34,868 nucleotides of DNA from contig JAQICA010000245.1 of assembly GCA_027858775.1 (NCBI GenBank), positions 1 through 34,868 on the forward strand, written 5' to 3'. A program made the position numbers and the translations under genes. Source of the DNA: Salinivirgaceae bacterium (lineage in GTDB: Bacteria; Bacteroidota; Bacteroidia; Bacteroidales; Salinivirgaceae). This document shows, piece after piece, positions 6,843-15,331 of this stretch. Within the stretch, counting starts at the first letter, position 1; every line of letters begins with the position of its first letter. The notes beneath the pieces were generated by a model that saw only the letters and a list, made by a program, of their open reading frames with translations, was not told the DNA's origin and did no database searches.

Positions 6843-8987
6843 TTACACTTTAACTCCATACTTTTTAAACACATCTTTATTAACCTGAGACCACTTTTGA
6901 GGATTGGTTTTCTTTATATGACGTGAAAGAGATATTAAAAATAATTTTTCAAAAGTTATATTCTTTTTCTTCTGAGATGAATAAAAGATACTTAGCAAGT
7001 TACTTTGTGATCCTCCATACTTAACCGCCTCCTGAACGATTAATCTATTTTTTTCATTTTTCAACAAGTCAACCACGCGCTGTTTTAAAAAGGCGTGAAG
7101 CATCTTTTTGTACCGTTTATCCCATTTAAACCGTGTAAAATTGGCCAGCAATTCAAAAGCCTCGTCGTCTCGATCTGCCTTTTTCAAATACACCACCTGA
7201 TCTAAATAAACTTTAAGATTATCGGGAGCATACTTGACCGCCAAACCGTTGTAATGCAAGGCACTGTCTATTTTGTTTTGTAGTAGAAAAACATATGCCA
7301 ACTCGTTTAGTGTACGAGCATGATATGGAAACACTTCGAGTGCTTCTTTGTATTTTGCTATTACCTGGTTTTTATTCATTTGCTTGCGCAACATGGTTAT
7401 TGCTTGCATTGAAGGAATGGGATCGTTCATTGGAGTAAGCGATACAAACGGCGAGTTCAGCTCTTTTACGATCTGATAGGAATAGTTGATTTCGCGTTCC
7501 CCTTTCTTACTTGCCAACGCATACACTTTGTTCAACACGCTTTCGGTGTGCATGCGCTGCTGGGCAGAATAAGCCGTAATAGCGACTGGAATAAGGAGTA
7601 TGGCTCCTACCAATCGTACACTTTTATGATTTACGTAGTGCGGCTTCTCTTTAGCACGAAGTCGGCTATAGCCAAACACAGCAAATGCAAAGACAGTATT
7701 TAATAATATCTGCGTTTCTACCCGTTCTTTGGTGAAATTAAAAAACGAAAATGTCATATACCCAATCAAAATAAACAACAAGGCACTGTAAAACAGGGAG
7801 TCGCCTCGCATTTCGGCACGGCCTATAAGCTGAATCAAATAGAAAATTAGCACACCAAACATGGCCAAAAAGAGTAGCAACCCGAGAATTCCTGTTTCTG
7901 TAATAACGTTGATATAATCGTTGTGAGTGCGGCGGGGAACAACCCATCCGCTCTCATTATAATATAGCGCTACATTATACTTTGAAATCTCAATCTTCCA
8001 GTTTCCGGCACCCACGCCCATTAGCGGATGTTCCTTCACAATAGGAATGGATTTTTTCCAAATATTTAAACGGTGATATGTATTTCCGCTGGTAAAATCG
8101 GTAGCTTCCAATATGTGTTTTTTGATGGAATTATTCGGATCGAGTTGCACAAAAAGCGTAACCGTTACAACTCCGGCAAGCAAAATGCCGGCAAATGCAT
8201 ATTTCAGAGGTTTCGAAAATACTGCTTTACCTTCTTGCTTGCGTACAGCTAAACGATAAAGAATAAACGTACCGACAGAAGCCACAAAAAATGCAACCCA
8301 CACAGCACGGGTAACCAGCATTATAATAATTAACAATGCAAAAACGGCTCCTGCAATAGCTGCCTTTTGCCATAGCCCCCGAAAGTAGTAAACGCTGTAC
8401 GTAGACAAAGCAAATACAATAAAAGCAATTTCGGAAAATATATTTTTATGGGCATAGTTTCCTGTAATCATGTAGGCCGACTTAACACTGAAACCATGTT
8501 GCGTAAAAATATTCAACGCCTGCACCACTCCAATAGCAGCCACTACAAGCGAAAGAGCAATTGCGGCTTTAAGGAATAGTTCCCTGCTCCGCTCTTTGGG
8601 CAGCACAAACAATATCAGATATAAAAAGAGTATTGCAAACGTAAATAATTTTAAAAGCTCGTGTAACGCTTCGGCCGTATTGTCTGCAACAAAAACAGAA
8701 ATCCCTGTGAGTATAACATAGGCTCCATATAGCAATACAAATGGATTTTTCAATAACGTGGTATCAATCGTTCCCAGGCGCGATTTGTTACTCATTAGCG
8801 CAAGCAAACCGGTAATGAGCACAAACAGCGAAACACCCAGCACGCGGACTTCCAACTCTTTATCGAGTGCTCCATTGTACCGCAAATTTGTAACTACAAC
8901 AATTAGCGTAAGAAATATATAAAAAACCGGATTGAGCAATAACGGTTTCTGCTTTGTGTTCTGTTTTTGTTTTTTCTTGCTTGCCAT
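6843..8987 (-). CDS. Wzy_C-domain O-antigen ligase/polymerase-like protein with C-terminal TPR region
   Basis: This is a polytopic inner-membrane enzyme (714 aa) of the WaaL/PglL/Wzy group, acting on lipid-linked glycan at the periplasmic face. About twelve helices are visible between 20 and 475. The large periplasmic loop (about 282-365) contains the Wzy_C core, with HRLNIW (305-310), HPLMGVGAGNW (320-330) and RTHNDYINVITETG (353-366). His355 corresponds to the conserved catalytic-site His, and Arg227 precedes it in a TRAVW segment. After the last helix, about 490-714 is soluble and helical with TPR-like pairs near 545-615. The length exceeds a typical WaaL (about 400 aa) because of this tail. 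Whether it ligates to lipid A-core, polymerises, or transfers glycans to protein as PglL does cannot be settled here. Confidence 0.82.
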   Translation of the reverse strand: MASKKKQKQNTKQKPLLLNPVFYIFLTLIVVVTNLRYNGALDKELEVRVLGVSLFVLITGLLALMSNKSRLGTIDTTLLKNPFVLLYGAYVILTGISVFVADNTAEALHELLKLFTFAILFLYLILFVLPKERSRELFLKAAIALSLVVAAIGVVQALNIFTQHGFSVKSAYMITGNYAHKNIFSEIAFIVFALSTYSVYYFRGLWQKAAIAGAVFALLIIIMLVTRAVWVAFFVASVGTFILYRLAVRKQEGKAVFSKPLKYAFAGILLAGVVTVTLFVQLDPNNSIKKHILEATDFTSGNTYHRLNIWKKSIPIVKEHPLMGVGAGNWKIEISKYNVALYYNESGWVVPRRTHNDYINVITETGILGLLLFLAMFGVLIFYLIQLIGRAEMRGDSLFYSALLFILIGYMTFSFFNFTKERVETQILLNTVFAFAVFGYSRLRAKEKPHYVNHKSVRLVGAILLIPVAITAYSAQQRMHTESVLNKVYALASKKGEREINYSYQIVKELNSPFVSLTPMNDPIPSMQAITMLRKQMNKNQVIAKYKEALEVFPYHARTLNELAYVFLLQNKIDSALHYNGLAVKYAPDNLKVYLDQVVYLKKADRDDEAFELLANFTRFKWDKRYKKMLHAFLKQRVVDLLKNEKNRLIVQEAVKYGGSQSNLLSIFYSSQKKKNITFEKLFLISLSRHIKKTNPQKWSQVNKDVFKKYGVKV

Positions 8988-9004
8988 GATTCAATGATTT
9001 TGGG

Positions 9005-9012
9005 CAAAGTTA
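9005..9012 (-). promoter_or_regulatory. Candidate -7 box for the Wzy_C gene
   Basis: TAACTTTG on the minus strand fits the Bacteroidota TAnnTTTG -7 element, 18 nt upstream of the ATG at 8987. This implies a very short leader. A clear -33 TTTG is not present at the expected spacing. Confidence 0.35.
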
Positions 9013-9148
9013 AAACTATTTTGGGCACATTGGACACGATGATAAGTTAGAAGGGTAGAAAATATAAGAATATGGACACTTTCTATTCTAAAAACAAAGA
9101 TTGGACAGAGCAACACCCCATATCCCAACAATGTTAGGAATAATTATT

Positions 9149-9156
9149 TACCTTTG
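9149..9156 (+). promoter_or_regulatory. Candidate -7 box for the flippase operon
   Basis: TACCTTTG fits the Bacteroidota TAnnTTTG -7 element 28 nt upstream of the flippase ATG at 9185. The -33 element is weak. It is paired with the opposite-strand candidate at 9005-9012, consistent with a divergent promoter region. Confidence 0.4.
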
Positions 9157-9184
9157 TCTTCTACTTTTTCTGACACAATAAACC

Positions 9185-10636
9185 ATGTCGCTAAAAAATA
9201 AAACCATACAAGGAATTGCATGGAGCTCGCTTGACAGTTTTGTGAATCTGGGCATACAATTTATTGCAGGAATAATTCTGGCCCGGCTCCTCACTCCCAA
9301 AGAGTTTGGATTAATTGGAATGCTGGTGTTTTTCATTGCTATTTCTCAATCAATTATCGATAGCGGATTTACCCAGGCCCTCATACGCAAAAAAAATATA
9401 AAACAGAGCGACTACTCCACAGTTTTCTATTTCAACCTCATTATTGGGTTTGTTATATATGCAAGTCTATACTTTTCGGCTGAAGCCATTAGTCATTTTT
9501 TTAATGAACCCCAACTTAAAGATCTGCTTCAAGTACTTGGTTTGGAAGTGATAATAGTATCATTTACAATTATTCACACTGCCAAGCTCACACGCGAAAT
9601 AAACTTCAAGCTACAGACAAAAATCACCATAATTGCCTCGGTTTTGTCCGGGGCAATAGGAATTGGCATGGCTTACATGGGCTACGGCGTATGGAGTTTA
9701 GTGGGAAAAACGCTTAGTATGCGTCTGTTTGTTTCTATTTTATTATGGATTTGGAACCGATGGTTGCCCACATTGGAATTCGACAAGGAATCGTTCAAAA
9801 GCATGTTTTCGTTTGGCAGCAAACTGATGCTTAGCGGCTTAATTGACAATATTTACCGGAATATTTACAATTTAATTATCGGAAAGTTCTTTTCGGCACA
9901 AGCACTCGGCTTCTATACCCGTGCCGATCAGTTTAAAAAGCTCCCGGCCGAAAGCATAAATACGATCATCAGCAGAGTAAGCTATCCGGTATTATCACAG
10001 TTACAAGACGATGATGAGAAGCTAAAATCCGGCTATAAGCAAATTATCAAAAGCACTATGCTCGTTACTTTTTTCCTGATGCTTTCCATGGCTGCCATTG
10101 CCGAACCCATGATTATTGTGCTGATTGGTGAAAAGTGGCTGCCCGCCGTCGAGTATTTGCAGTTACTATGCTTTGCCGGTATGTTGTTCCCGCTGCATTC
10201 ATTAAACCTAAATATTTTAAAAGTAAAAGGCCGCTCCAATCTTTTTCTAAAACTGGAGATTGCAAAAAAAATAATTGCTATCCCGGTTATTATTGTCGGC
10301 ATATACTTTGGAATCCGATATTTACTTATTGGAATGATCGTATCATCGCTCATAGCATACTTCCTTAACAGCTTCTATTCCGGTCGGTTAATAAACTACC
10401 CTGCGCGCGAACAACTCCGCGATATCGCCCCACTATTTCTGATTTCGGCCGCTAGCGCCACAACTGTTTTTGGAATCGGAGAATTGTTAAGTTCCGGTTA
10501 TTTCGTAATTTTACCGATTCAAATAATAACAGGGATATTTACTTTTATAATACTCAATGAGATTTTAAAAACAGAAGAGTATTTATTCATAAAAAACACC
10601 TTGCTAAATTTGTATAAAAACCACAAAGCGAAATAG
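9185..10636 (+). CDS. wzx: Polysaccharide flippase of the WzxC-like MOP superfamily
   Basis: This integral membrane protein (483 aa, close to the usual length) is expected to flip undecaprenyl-diphosphate-linked oligosaccharides across the inner membrane. The N-terminus is diagnostic of the WzxC/Polysacc_synt_3 group: KTIQGIAWSSLDSFVNLGIQF (read from residue 6) and then LARLLTPKEFGLIGM. About 12-14 hydrophobic helices follow along the whole length, with the basic amphipathic loop TKLTREINFKLQTKI between helices, as is usual in this family. It opens a plus-strand operon of four genes; the next start is 23 nt downstream. A second, differently related flippase is encoded at 27455-28744, so this one probably serves the 4-amino-sugar glycan made by the flanking genes. 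That pairing is inference. Confidence 0.88.
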   Translation: MSLKNKTIQGIAWSSLDSFVNLGIQFIAGIILARLLTPKEFGLIGMLVFFIAISQSIIDSGFTQALIRKKNIKQSDYSTVFYFNLIIGFVIYASLYFSAEAISHFFNEPQLKDLLQVLGLEVIIVSFTIIHTAKLTREINFKLQTKITIIASVLSGAIGIGMAYMGYGVWSLVGKTLSMRLFVSILLWIWNRWLPTLEFDKESFKSMFSFGSKLMLSGLIDNIYRNIYNLIIGKFFSAQALGFYTRADQFKKLPAESINTIISRVSYPVLSQLQDDDEKLKSGYKQIIKSTMLVTFFLMLSMAAIAEPMIIVLIGEKWLPAVEYLQLLCFAGMLFPLHSLNLNILKVKGRSNLFLKLEIAKKIIAIPVIIVGIYFGIRYLLIGMIVSSLIAYFLNSFYSGRLINYPAREQLRDIAPLFLISAASATTVFGIGELLSSGYFVILPIQIITGIFTFIILNEILKTEEYLFIKNTLLNLYKNHKAK

Positions 10637-10659
10637 ATAAGTTGAATAATCTGTGCAAT

Positions 10660-11286
10660 ATGAACGAAAAAATACTTGTAATAGGAGCCGGAGGATTGGC
10701 CAAGGAGTTGCTTTTTGCATTTCCAGAACTTGAAGACCGATTTATTTTTTACGATGATGTATCAGATAAAAAAAGGCTTTTCAACCACTTCCAAATTTTA
10801 AAAAGCGAAGCTGAGGTTAAAGAGCATTTTCCGGAAGGTTTTGCATTTACAATAGCCGTAGGAGGCCCAAAGAACAGGGCATTTATTTACGAGAAATTTT
10901 CCAACTTAGGCGGGAAGCCTCTTACGTTGATTTCGAAAAATGCCACAATAGGGAACTGGGATACTTCCATAGGTGAAGGATGTTTGGTTTTAGGTGGCGT
11001 CATGATTACGAACAGCGCAAAAATTGGCAAGGGAAGTCTTATAAACAAAGCAGTAATGATTAGCCATGATTCACAAGTTGGCGAATTTTGCGATATTGCT
11101 CCTGGTGTGCGAACCGGAAAAGTAGATATAGGAAACAGTGTTACAATTGGTATAAATGCCACTATTATTCCCGGCACAAGCATTGGAAATAATGTAGTTT
11201 TAGGAGCCGGAACAGTTGTGATACGTGACGTTCCCGATAACTGCACAGTGGTTGGAAACCCCGGAGTTATAAAAAAGCAAAAATAA
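10660..11286 (+). CDS. PglD/NeuD-type sugar O/N-acyltransferase (left-handed beta-helix)
   Basis: The 208-residue product transfers an acetyl (or other acyl) group from acyl-CoA, probably to a nucleotide-linked amino sugar. Residues 1-80 form a Rossmann-like sugar-nucleotide domain starting KILVIGAGGLAKELL. From about 85 onward come hexapeptide repeats, with MISHDSQVGEFCDIAPG (catalytic-site His in ISHDS) and a closing VPDNCTVVGNPGVI cap. I prefer the ATG at 10660 over the TTG at 10642, because family members begin right at the K-I-x-V-I-G strand. The gene lies 23 nt after the flippase and precedes the GT-C-like gene. With VioA- and WecE-like aminotransferases nearby, 4-N-acetylation of dTDP-Qui4N or dTDP-Fuc4N (as VioB or WecD do) is a plausible role but unproven. 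Confidence 0.8.
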   Translation: MNEKILVIGAGGLAKELLFAFPELEDRFIFYDDVSDKKRLFNHFQILKSEAEVKEHFPEGFAFTIAVGGPKNRAFIYEKFSNLGGKPLTLISKNATIGNWDTSIGEGCLVLGGVMITNSAKIGKGSLINKAVMISHDSQVGEFCDIAPGVRTGKVDIGNSVTIGINATIIPGTSIGNNVVLGAGTVVIRDVPDNCTVVGNPGVIKKQK

Positions 11287-11322
11287 GGATAACATTTTTC
11301 CAACCCAACAATCCATTGCCAT

Positions 11323-13011
11323 ATGAACAAGCATTTTTTCCTTACCCATAACGCAAAAAAATATGCATTGTACATAGTACTATTTGCGAGTGCCCTCTTC
11401 CTGTTTTTTATCAATTTTTTTGGTCTGGACTTTACTGATTCGTTCTATCACCTGAATAATATCGAGCATTCGCAGGAAAAATACATGACCTTTTTGTCGT
11501 ACACACTATTGGGATTCTGGACACATTTCTTTGGTGACACCCTAATTTCGCTGCGCATTTTTAATTCTACTGTAACCCTACTCGTGGTTTTTATTCCTCT
11601 ACTCTTTTTTAGAAAAAAAATCAATAACCAAACCATTTTATTCAGCGCAATAGCCATTTTCATTTTAACATCGACACACAGCAATGTAGTGGGGTACGAT
11701 ATTATTACACGCTTATTCCTGATTTTGGTGTTTGCCCTTTTCGTTAAGTTTGTACACACTGGCAAAACCTATTTTCTCATTCTAGTTGGGTTGTTTTCAA
11801 TTTTACTCACAGGAGCCAGACTTCAAAATATAATTATTGTCCCCATTTTACTATCGCTCTATTTTATTCACTACTATTTTAAAGCACTAAAGAACAACAA
11901 GCGAGTTGGCACTTACGTGAACACTTTCATTAAACATAGCATAATTTACGTACTGCTTATTGCTGCTCTTGGAATAACAGGGTTGCTTGTGTTTTTTAAC
12001 GATCCGAGCCATTTTCTCAATGCAATTTACGCTATCATTCAAAACTTAATACACTCCAGTAGCCCCCACAACTCACACTCATTTAGAGCATTACTGGATG
12101 CCTACATTATTGATTTTATCAAATTACTACAATATCTGGGATTTCTATTTTTCATCAAATACTTACACTCTTTCAAAGTAAAATCTCAGGTTGCACAGTA
12201 TGTCTTAAGCGGTTTTACCGTGTTATTATTTGCCTTTTTCACATTTGTGGGTGTAATTTATGTCGATAAGAATTTTTCGTTCTCTCCTTACTATGCCTCA
12301 ATTGTACTTTTTATTTTCCTCATATCCAGCAGGCAAAGCATTCATGAAAAGAGATACGATCAGCTATTCCTGTTTATTACCATTGTATTTTTCTCGCTGA
12401 TACCTCCTTTCGGTTCGAACACAGGGCTGTTTAAGTACTTTCCTTTTTTGGTGAGTGTTTTTCCTGTCACAACCTTGTTTTACCGATATCGCATATCGAG
12501 AACTGCAATAATCTACCTCATGATTATTCTGTTATACGCATCATATACTCGTTTGAATCACACAAACGAAGACGGACGATTAACGTCTCATATCCAAACC
12601 AACACAACAGTGGATATTCCTAAATTAAAGCACATTAGAACAAGTCCTGAACGGGTACAATACCTTGAAAATGTGTATTCTGATTATGAAAACGATTTTT
12701 CGGAACAAACAGAGATTCTGTTTTTTGGCAGAGTAAGCCATATTGTGTACTACATTACCGGGAAAAAGCCCCTGTACAAACAAACATTTTGGATGCAGCC
12801 CGATAATCCGGGCGAAATAGCCAAGGCCGAACGTGTGATAAAAAACAAACGTCCGGTAGTGTATTACATGCCGGGGTATCCTGATAAAGAAAATCGCGAA
12901 AAGCTCAAACAAGAATACTCTCCGTTCGAAAAAATGGTGATTAGTCTGGGCTACATTGAAAAAAATAAAGGACAATACAAGCGCTACGAACCACAACCCA
13001 TTAGCCCATGA
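11323..13011 (+). CDS. Polytopic membrane protein, GT-C-like glycosyltransferase candidate
   Basis: The protein (562 aa) has one N-terminal helix (about 14-34), a short periplasmic loop, then about ten more hydrophobic helices to about residue 430 and a soluble C-terminal domain (about 435-562). The first loop reads GLDFTDSFYHLNN, with Asp36 and Asp39 where GT-C enzymes of the PMT/ArnT kind carry their acidic catalytic motif. GT-C enzymes use polyprenyl-phosphate sugars and act outside the cytoplasm. I do not recognise a specific family, and a Wzy-type polymerase remains possible. Its stop overlaps the start of the WecF-like gene by 4 nt (ATGA), which indicates translational coupling. It follows the acyltransferase by 36 nt in the same operon. 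Confidence 0.6.
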   Translation: MNKHFFLTHNAKKYALYIVLFASALFLFFINFFGLDFTDSFYHLNNIEHSQEKYMTFLSYTLLGFWTHFFGDTLISLRIFNSTVTLLVVFIPLLFFRKKINNQTILFSAIAIFILTSTHSNVVGYDIITRLFLILVFALFVKFVHTGKTYFLILVGLFSILLTGARLQNIIIVPILLSLYFIHYYFKALKNNKRVGTYVNTFIKHSIIYVLLIAALGITGLLVFFNDPSHFLNAIYAIIQNLIHSSSPHNSHSFRALLDAYIIDFIKLLQYLGFLFFIKYLHSFKVKSQVAQYVLSGFTVLLFAFFTFVGVIYVDKNFSFSPYYASIVLFIFLISSRQSIHEKRYDQLFLFITIVFFSLIPPFGSNTGLFKYFPFLVSVFPVTTLFYRYRISRTAIIYLMIILLYASYTRLNHTNEDGRLTSHIQTNTTVDIPKLKHIRTSPERVQYLENVYSDYENDFSEQTEILFFGRVSHIVYYITGKKPLYKQTFWMQPDNPGEIAKAERVIKNKRPVVYYMPGYPDKENREKLKQEYSPFEKMVISLGYIEKNKGQYKRYEPQPISP

Positions 13012-14171
13012 ACCTGCACATTTTAGAAGATAATAAGTTTTACCATGAAATAATTTCCGAAATTCTCGGCAGAGATTTGGTAAAGCAAAATAAATTTGCT
13101 GTAAAGCTATTAAAAAACAAAACCGAGCTGTTCCATATTGGTTTACACACCAAGGCTTACCCCAACATCGAAATAATTGACAAAAATTATTCGCTGACAG
13201 AACTTGCAAAGGGGTATGACAAGGTATTTTTTCATGCGCTAAGAAAGGAAGATGTTAGGGAGTTAAGTTCCTATAAAAAGCCTGACAATCAAGCAATATA
13301 CTGGCGTCAATGGACAAGCGATTCATCAGATATTGAACAAATTGCGCGTATAAGAAATTTCGATATTGAACACCCACGGCTAAAGAATCTTGACAATGTG
13401 GGAATTGTAAAAAAACTGCTGTTTTACGATTATAACTTAATCATAAAGCTGGCACTGTGGGCGCGTGAACAGATTCGTTATCCGCGCATACATCGCGCCC
13501 TTTCGAAAATCGATTTTGTGGGAAATTGGAATCAGTTTGAAACTGAACGCTTAAAAAAGCTGTACAAAAACTTCACCCCCCGCTTTGTATTTTTACAATA
13601 CACAAAAGATTCGATTGTTCAACCTATTGTCGAAAAGGAAAAGAATTCGGATGAAACAAATATATTGCTTGGCCATAGCGGATTCCCGGACAACTATCAC
13701 AAAGAAGTGATAGGCTTTTTGGGAACTCTGAAAGAAAAACAGAACCTCAACGTGTACGTGCCCTTATCGTACGGATACGATAAATACATTGCAGAGGTGG
13801 TTGAGTACGGCAAAACACAGTTGGGCGAAGGCTTTAAGCCGCTACTTAGTTTTATGAAAAAAGACGAATACTTTAATTTGCTTGCCAGTATCGATGTATG
13901 CATCTTCAACAACGACAAACCTAGTGCTGCTGCCAATATTTTCTCACTATTGGCCATGGGGAAAAAGGTGTTTTTGCAAAAACAAAACCCCATGTACACT
14001 GAATTTGCAAAAAAAGGAATCTCGCTGTTTACAGTAGATGAGCTAATGAAAAACCCGAAACTCTTGCATCAGAAACTTACAAAGGAAGAGAAAATAGCAA
14101 ATAACAGCTATTTTACCGGGGCAAGCGCCCTGGAAGAATACGAGAAATCGATGGAGATTTTTATTTCGTAG
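13008..14171 (+). CDS. wecF: WecF-like TDP-Fuc4NAc:lipid II transferase (GT56)
   Basis: This cytoplasmic glycosyltransferase (387 aa) resembles enterobacterial WecF, which adds 4-acetamido-4,6-dideoxygalactose (Fuc4NAc) from dTDP-Fuc4NAc to a lipid-linked precursor. The C-terminal half carries the recognisable family stretch: NILLGHSGFPDNYHKEVI (218-235), then VYVPLSYGYDKYIAEV, a FMKKDEYFNLLASIDVCIF segment and the closing LLAMGKKVFLQKQNPM. No membrane helix is seen. The start overlaps the preceding gene by ATGA. At the 3' end the last 11 nt overlap, on the opposite strand, the end of the VioA-like aminotransferase. The presence of a WecE homologue just across that junction supports the substrate assignment. 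The enterobacterial common antigen pathway itself is not implied. Confidence 0.75.
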   Translation: MNLHILEDNKFYHEIISEILGRDLVKQNKFAVKLLKNKTELFHIGLHTKAYPNIEIIDKNYSLTELAKGYDKVFFHALRKEDVRELSSYKKPDNQAIYWRQWTSDSSDIEQIARIRNFDIEHPRLKNLDNVGIVKKLLFYDYNLIIKLALWAREQIRYPRIHRALSKIDFVGNWNQFETERLKKLYKNFTPRFVFLQYTKDSIVQPIVEKEKNSDETNILLGHSGFPDNYHKEVIGFLGTLKEKQNLNVYVPLSYGYDKYIAEVVEYGKTQLGEGFKPLLSFMKKDEYFNLLASIDVCIFNNDKPSAAANIFSLLAMGKKVFLQKQNPMYTEFAKKGISLFTVDELMKNPKLLHQKLTKEEKIANNSYFTGASALEEYEKSMEIFIS

Positions 14172-15291
14172 TCTCCGCATTTCTGCGAATGATTTCAACT
14201 ATTCTTTCAATACTACGGTTCTCCAAATCGGCATACAAAGGCAGGCAAAGCACCTGTCTTGCCATATTTCCGGCTTCGGGCAAGTGCTCTTTTTGAGCAG
14301 ATGGTAAGCCTCTGTAAGCAGGAAAATCGCTAATTAGCGGGTAAAAATACCGCCTTGCATAAATTCCATTTTGCTTTAACTCCTCGTAAACACTGTCGCG
14401 GCTTTTACCAAATTGCTTATTCTCTATAAAAACAGGAAAATACGTATAGTTGTATCGTACATCTTCCATCTCATCAAGCAATCTAATGCCTTTTATATTT
14501 TGAAGCAATTGTCGGTATAACTGTGTTTTTTCTTTCCGCAATATTATATTTTTATCCACATCGTGCAATTGCAAAAGGCCATAAGCAGAAATCAATTCGT
14601 TCATTTTGGCATTAATGCCGTAACCAATGACCGTAGTTTCATTGGCAAAGCCAAAGTTTTTAAAATAATCTAAGCGTTTTTTTAGTTTCTCATCTTTTGT
14701 AACAATCGCACCGCCTTCAACGGTGTTGAATGTTTTTGTGGCATGAAAACTCAACACCGATAAATCGCCCCAATTCAAGATGCTTTCATTCCCTTTCTCC
14801 ACTCCAAAAGCGTGGGCAGCATCATAAATTATTTTTAGACCATAAACATCGGCAATTCGCTGAATTTTTTCGTTATCGCACGGATTCCCATACACATGAA
14901 CCGGCATTATGGCCGTAGTTTGTGGTGTAATTAGTGCTTCAATTTTATCGGGGTTAATGTTGCCATCATGTGGATTGATGTCGCAAAACACGGGTTTTAT
15001 CCCATTCCAATGCAGGGAATGCGTAGTGGCCACAAAACTGTATGGGGTTGTAATTACTTCGCCGGTGATGCGCAGCGCTTTTAGGGCAGTCATAAGTGCC
15101 AACGTGCCATTGGAAAAAAGGGATATATGCTTTACATTCAAATACTGCTGTAACTCCTGCTCAAAGCGTTTATGGAGCTCGCCATTGTTGGTAATTTGTT
15201 TGCTTTCCCAAATTGTTTTAAGAAGTTCGGTATACTCTTCCAAATCGGGGAGCGATGGCTCAGTTACATATATGTTGCCTTTTTTCTTCAT
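14161..15291 (-). CDS. vioA: DegT/DnrJ/EryC1-family sugar aminotransferase, VioA-like
   Basis: This PLP-dependent enzyme (376 aa) is expected to convert a 4-keto-6-deoxy nucleotide sugar into the 4-amino sugar. It most resembles VioA, which makes dTDP-4-amino-4,6-dideoxyglucose (Qui4N): VTEPSLPDLEEY (9-20), ITNNGELH (33-40), SLFSNGTLALMTAL (57-70) and TTPYSFVATTHSLHWNG (81-97). The PLP-contacting Asp157 in YDAAHAFG and Schiff-base Lys186 in SFHATKTFNT are present. It is transcribed 40 nt downstream of wecE, so the locus has two aminotransferases that may share dTDP-4-keto-6-deoxyglucose but give different C4 stereochemistry. VioA versus a related C4 aminotransferase is a judgement from pattern only. 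RmlA and RmlB are not in the window. Confidence 0.75.
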   Translation of the reverse strand: MKKKGNIYVTEPSLPDLEEYTELLKTIWESKQITNNGELHKRFEQELQQYLNVKHISLFSNGTLALMTALKALRITGEVITTPYSFVATTHSLHWNGIKPVFCDINPHDGNINPDKIEALITPQTTAIMPVHVYGNPCDNEKIQRIADVYGLKIIYDAAHAFGVEKGNESILNWGDLSVLSFHATKTFNTVEGGAIVTKDEKLKKRLDYFKNFGFANETTVIGYGINAKMNELISAYGLLQLHDVDKNIILRKEKTQLYRQLLQNIKGIRLLDEMEDVRYNYTYFPVFIENKQFGKSRDSVYEELKQNGIYARRYFYPLISDFPAYRGLPSAQKEHLPEAGNMARQVLCLPLYADLENRSIERIVEIIRRNAETTK

Positions 15292-15331
15292 AAATTTATA
15301 TGCGCTACTCTAAAGCGACCAATTTGATTGT

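Noticed and set aside
10642-10659. TTG start giving six extra residues on the first NeuD-like protein
   Set aside because: The ATG at 10660 places the start right before the K-I-x-V-I-G strand as in the family; the extra MNNLCN adds nothing recognisable.
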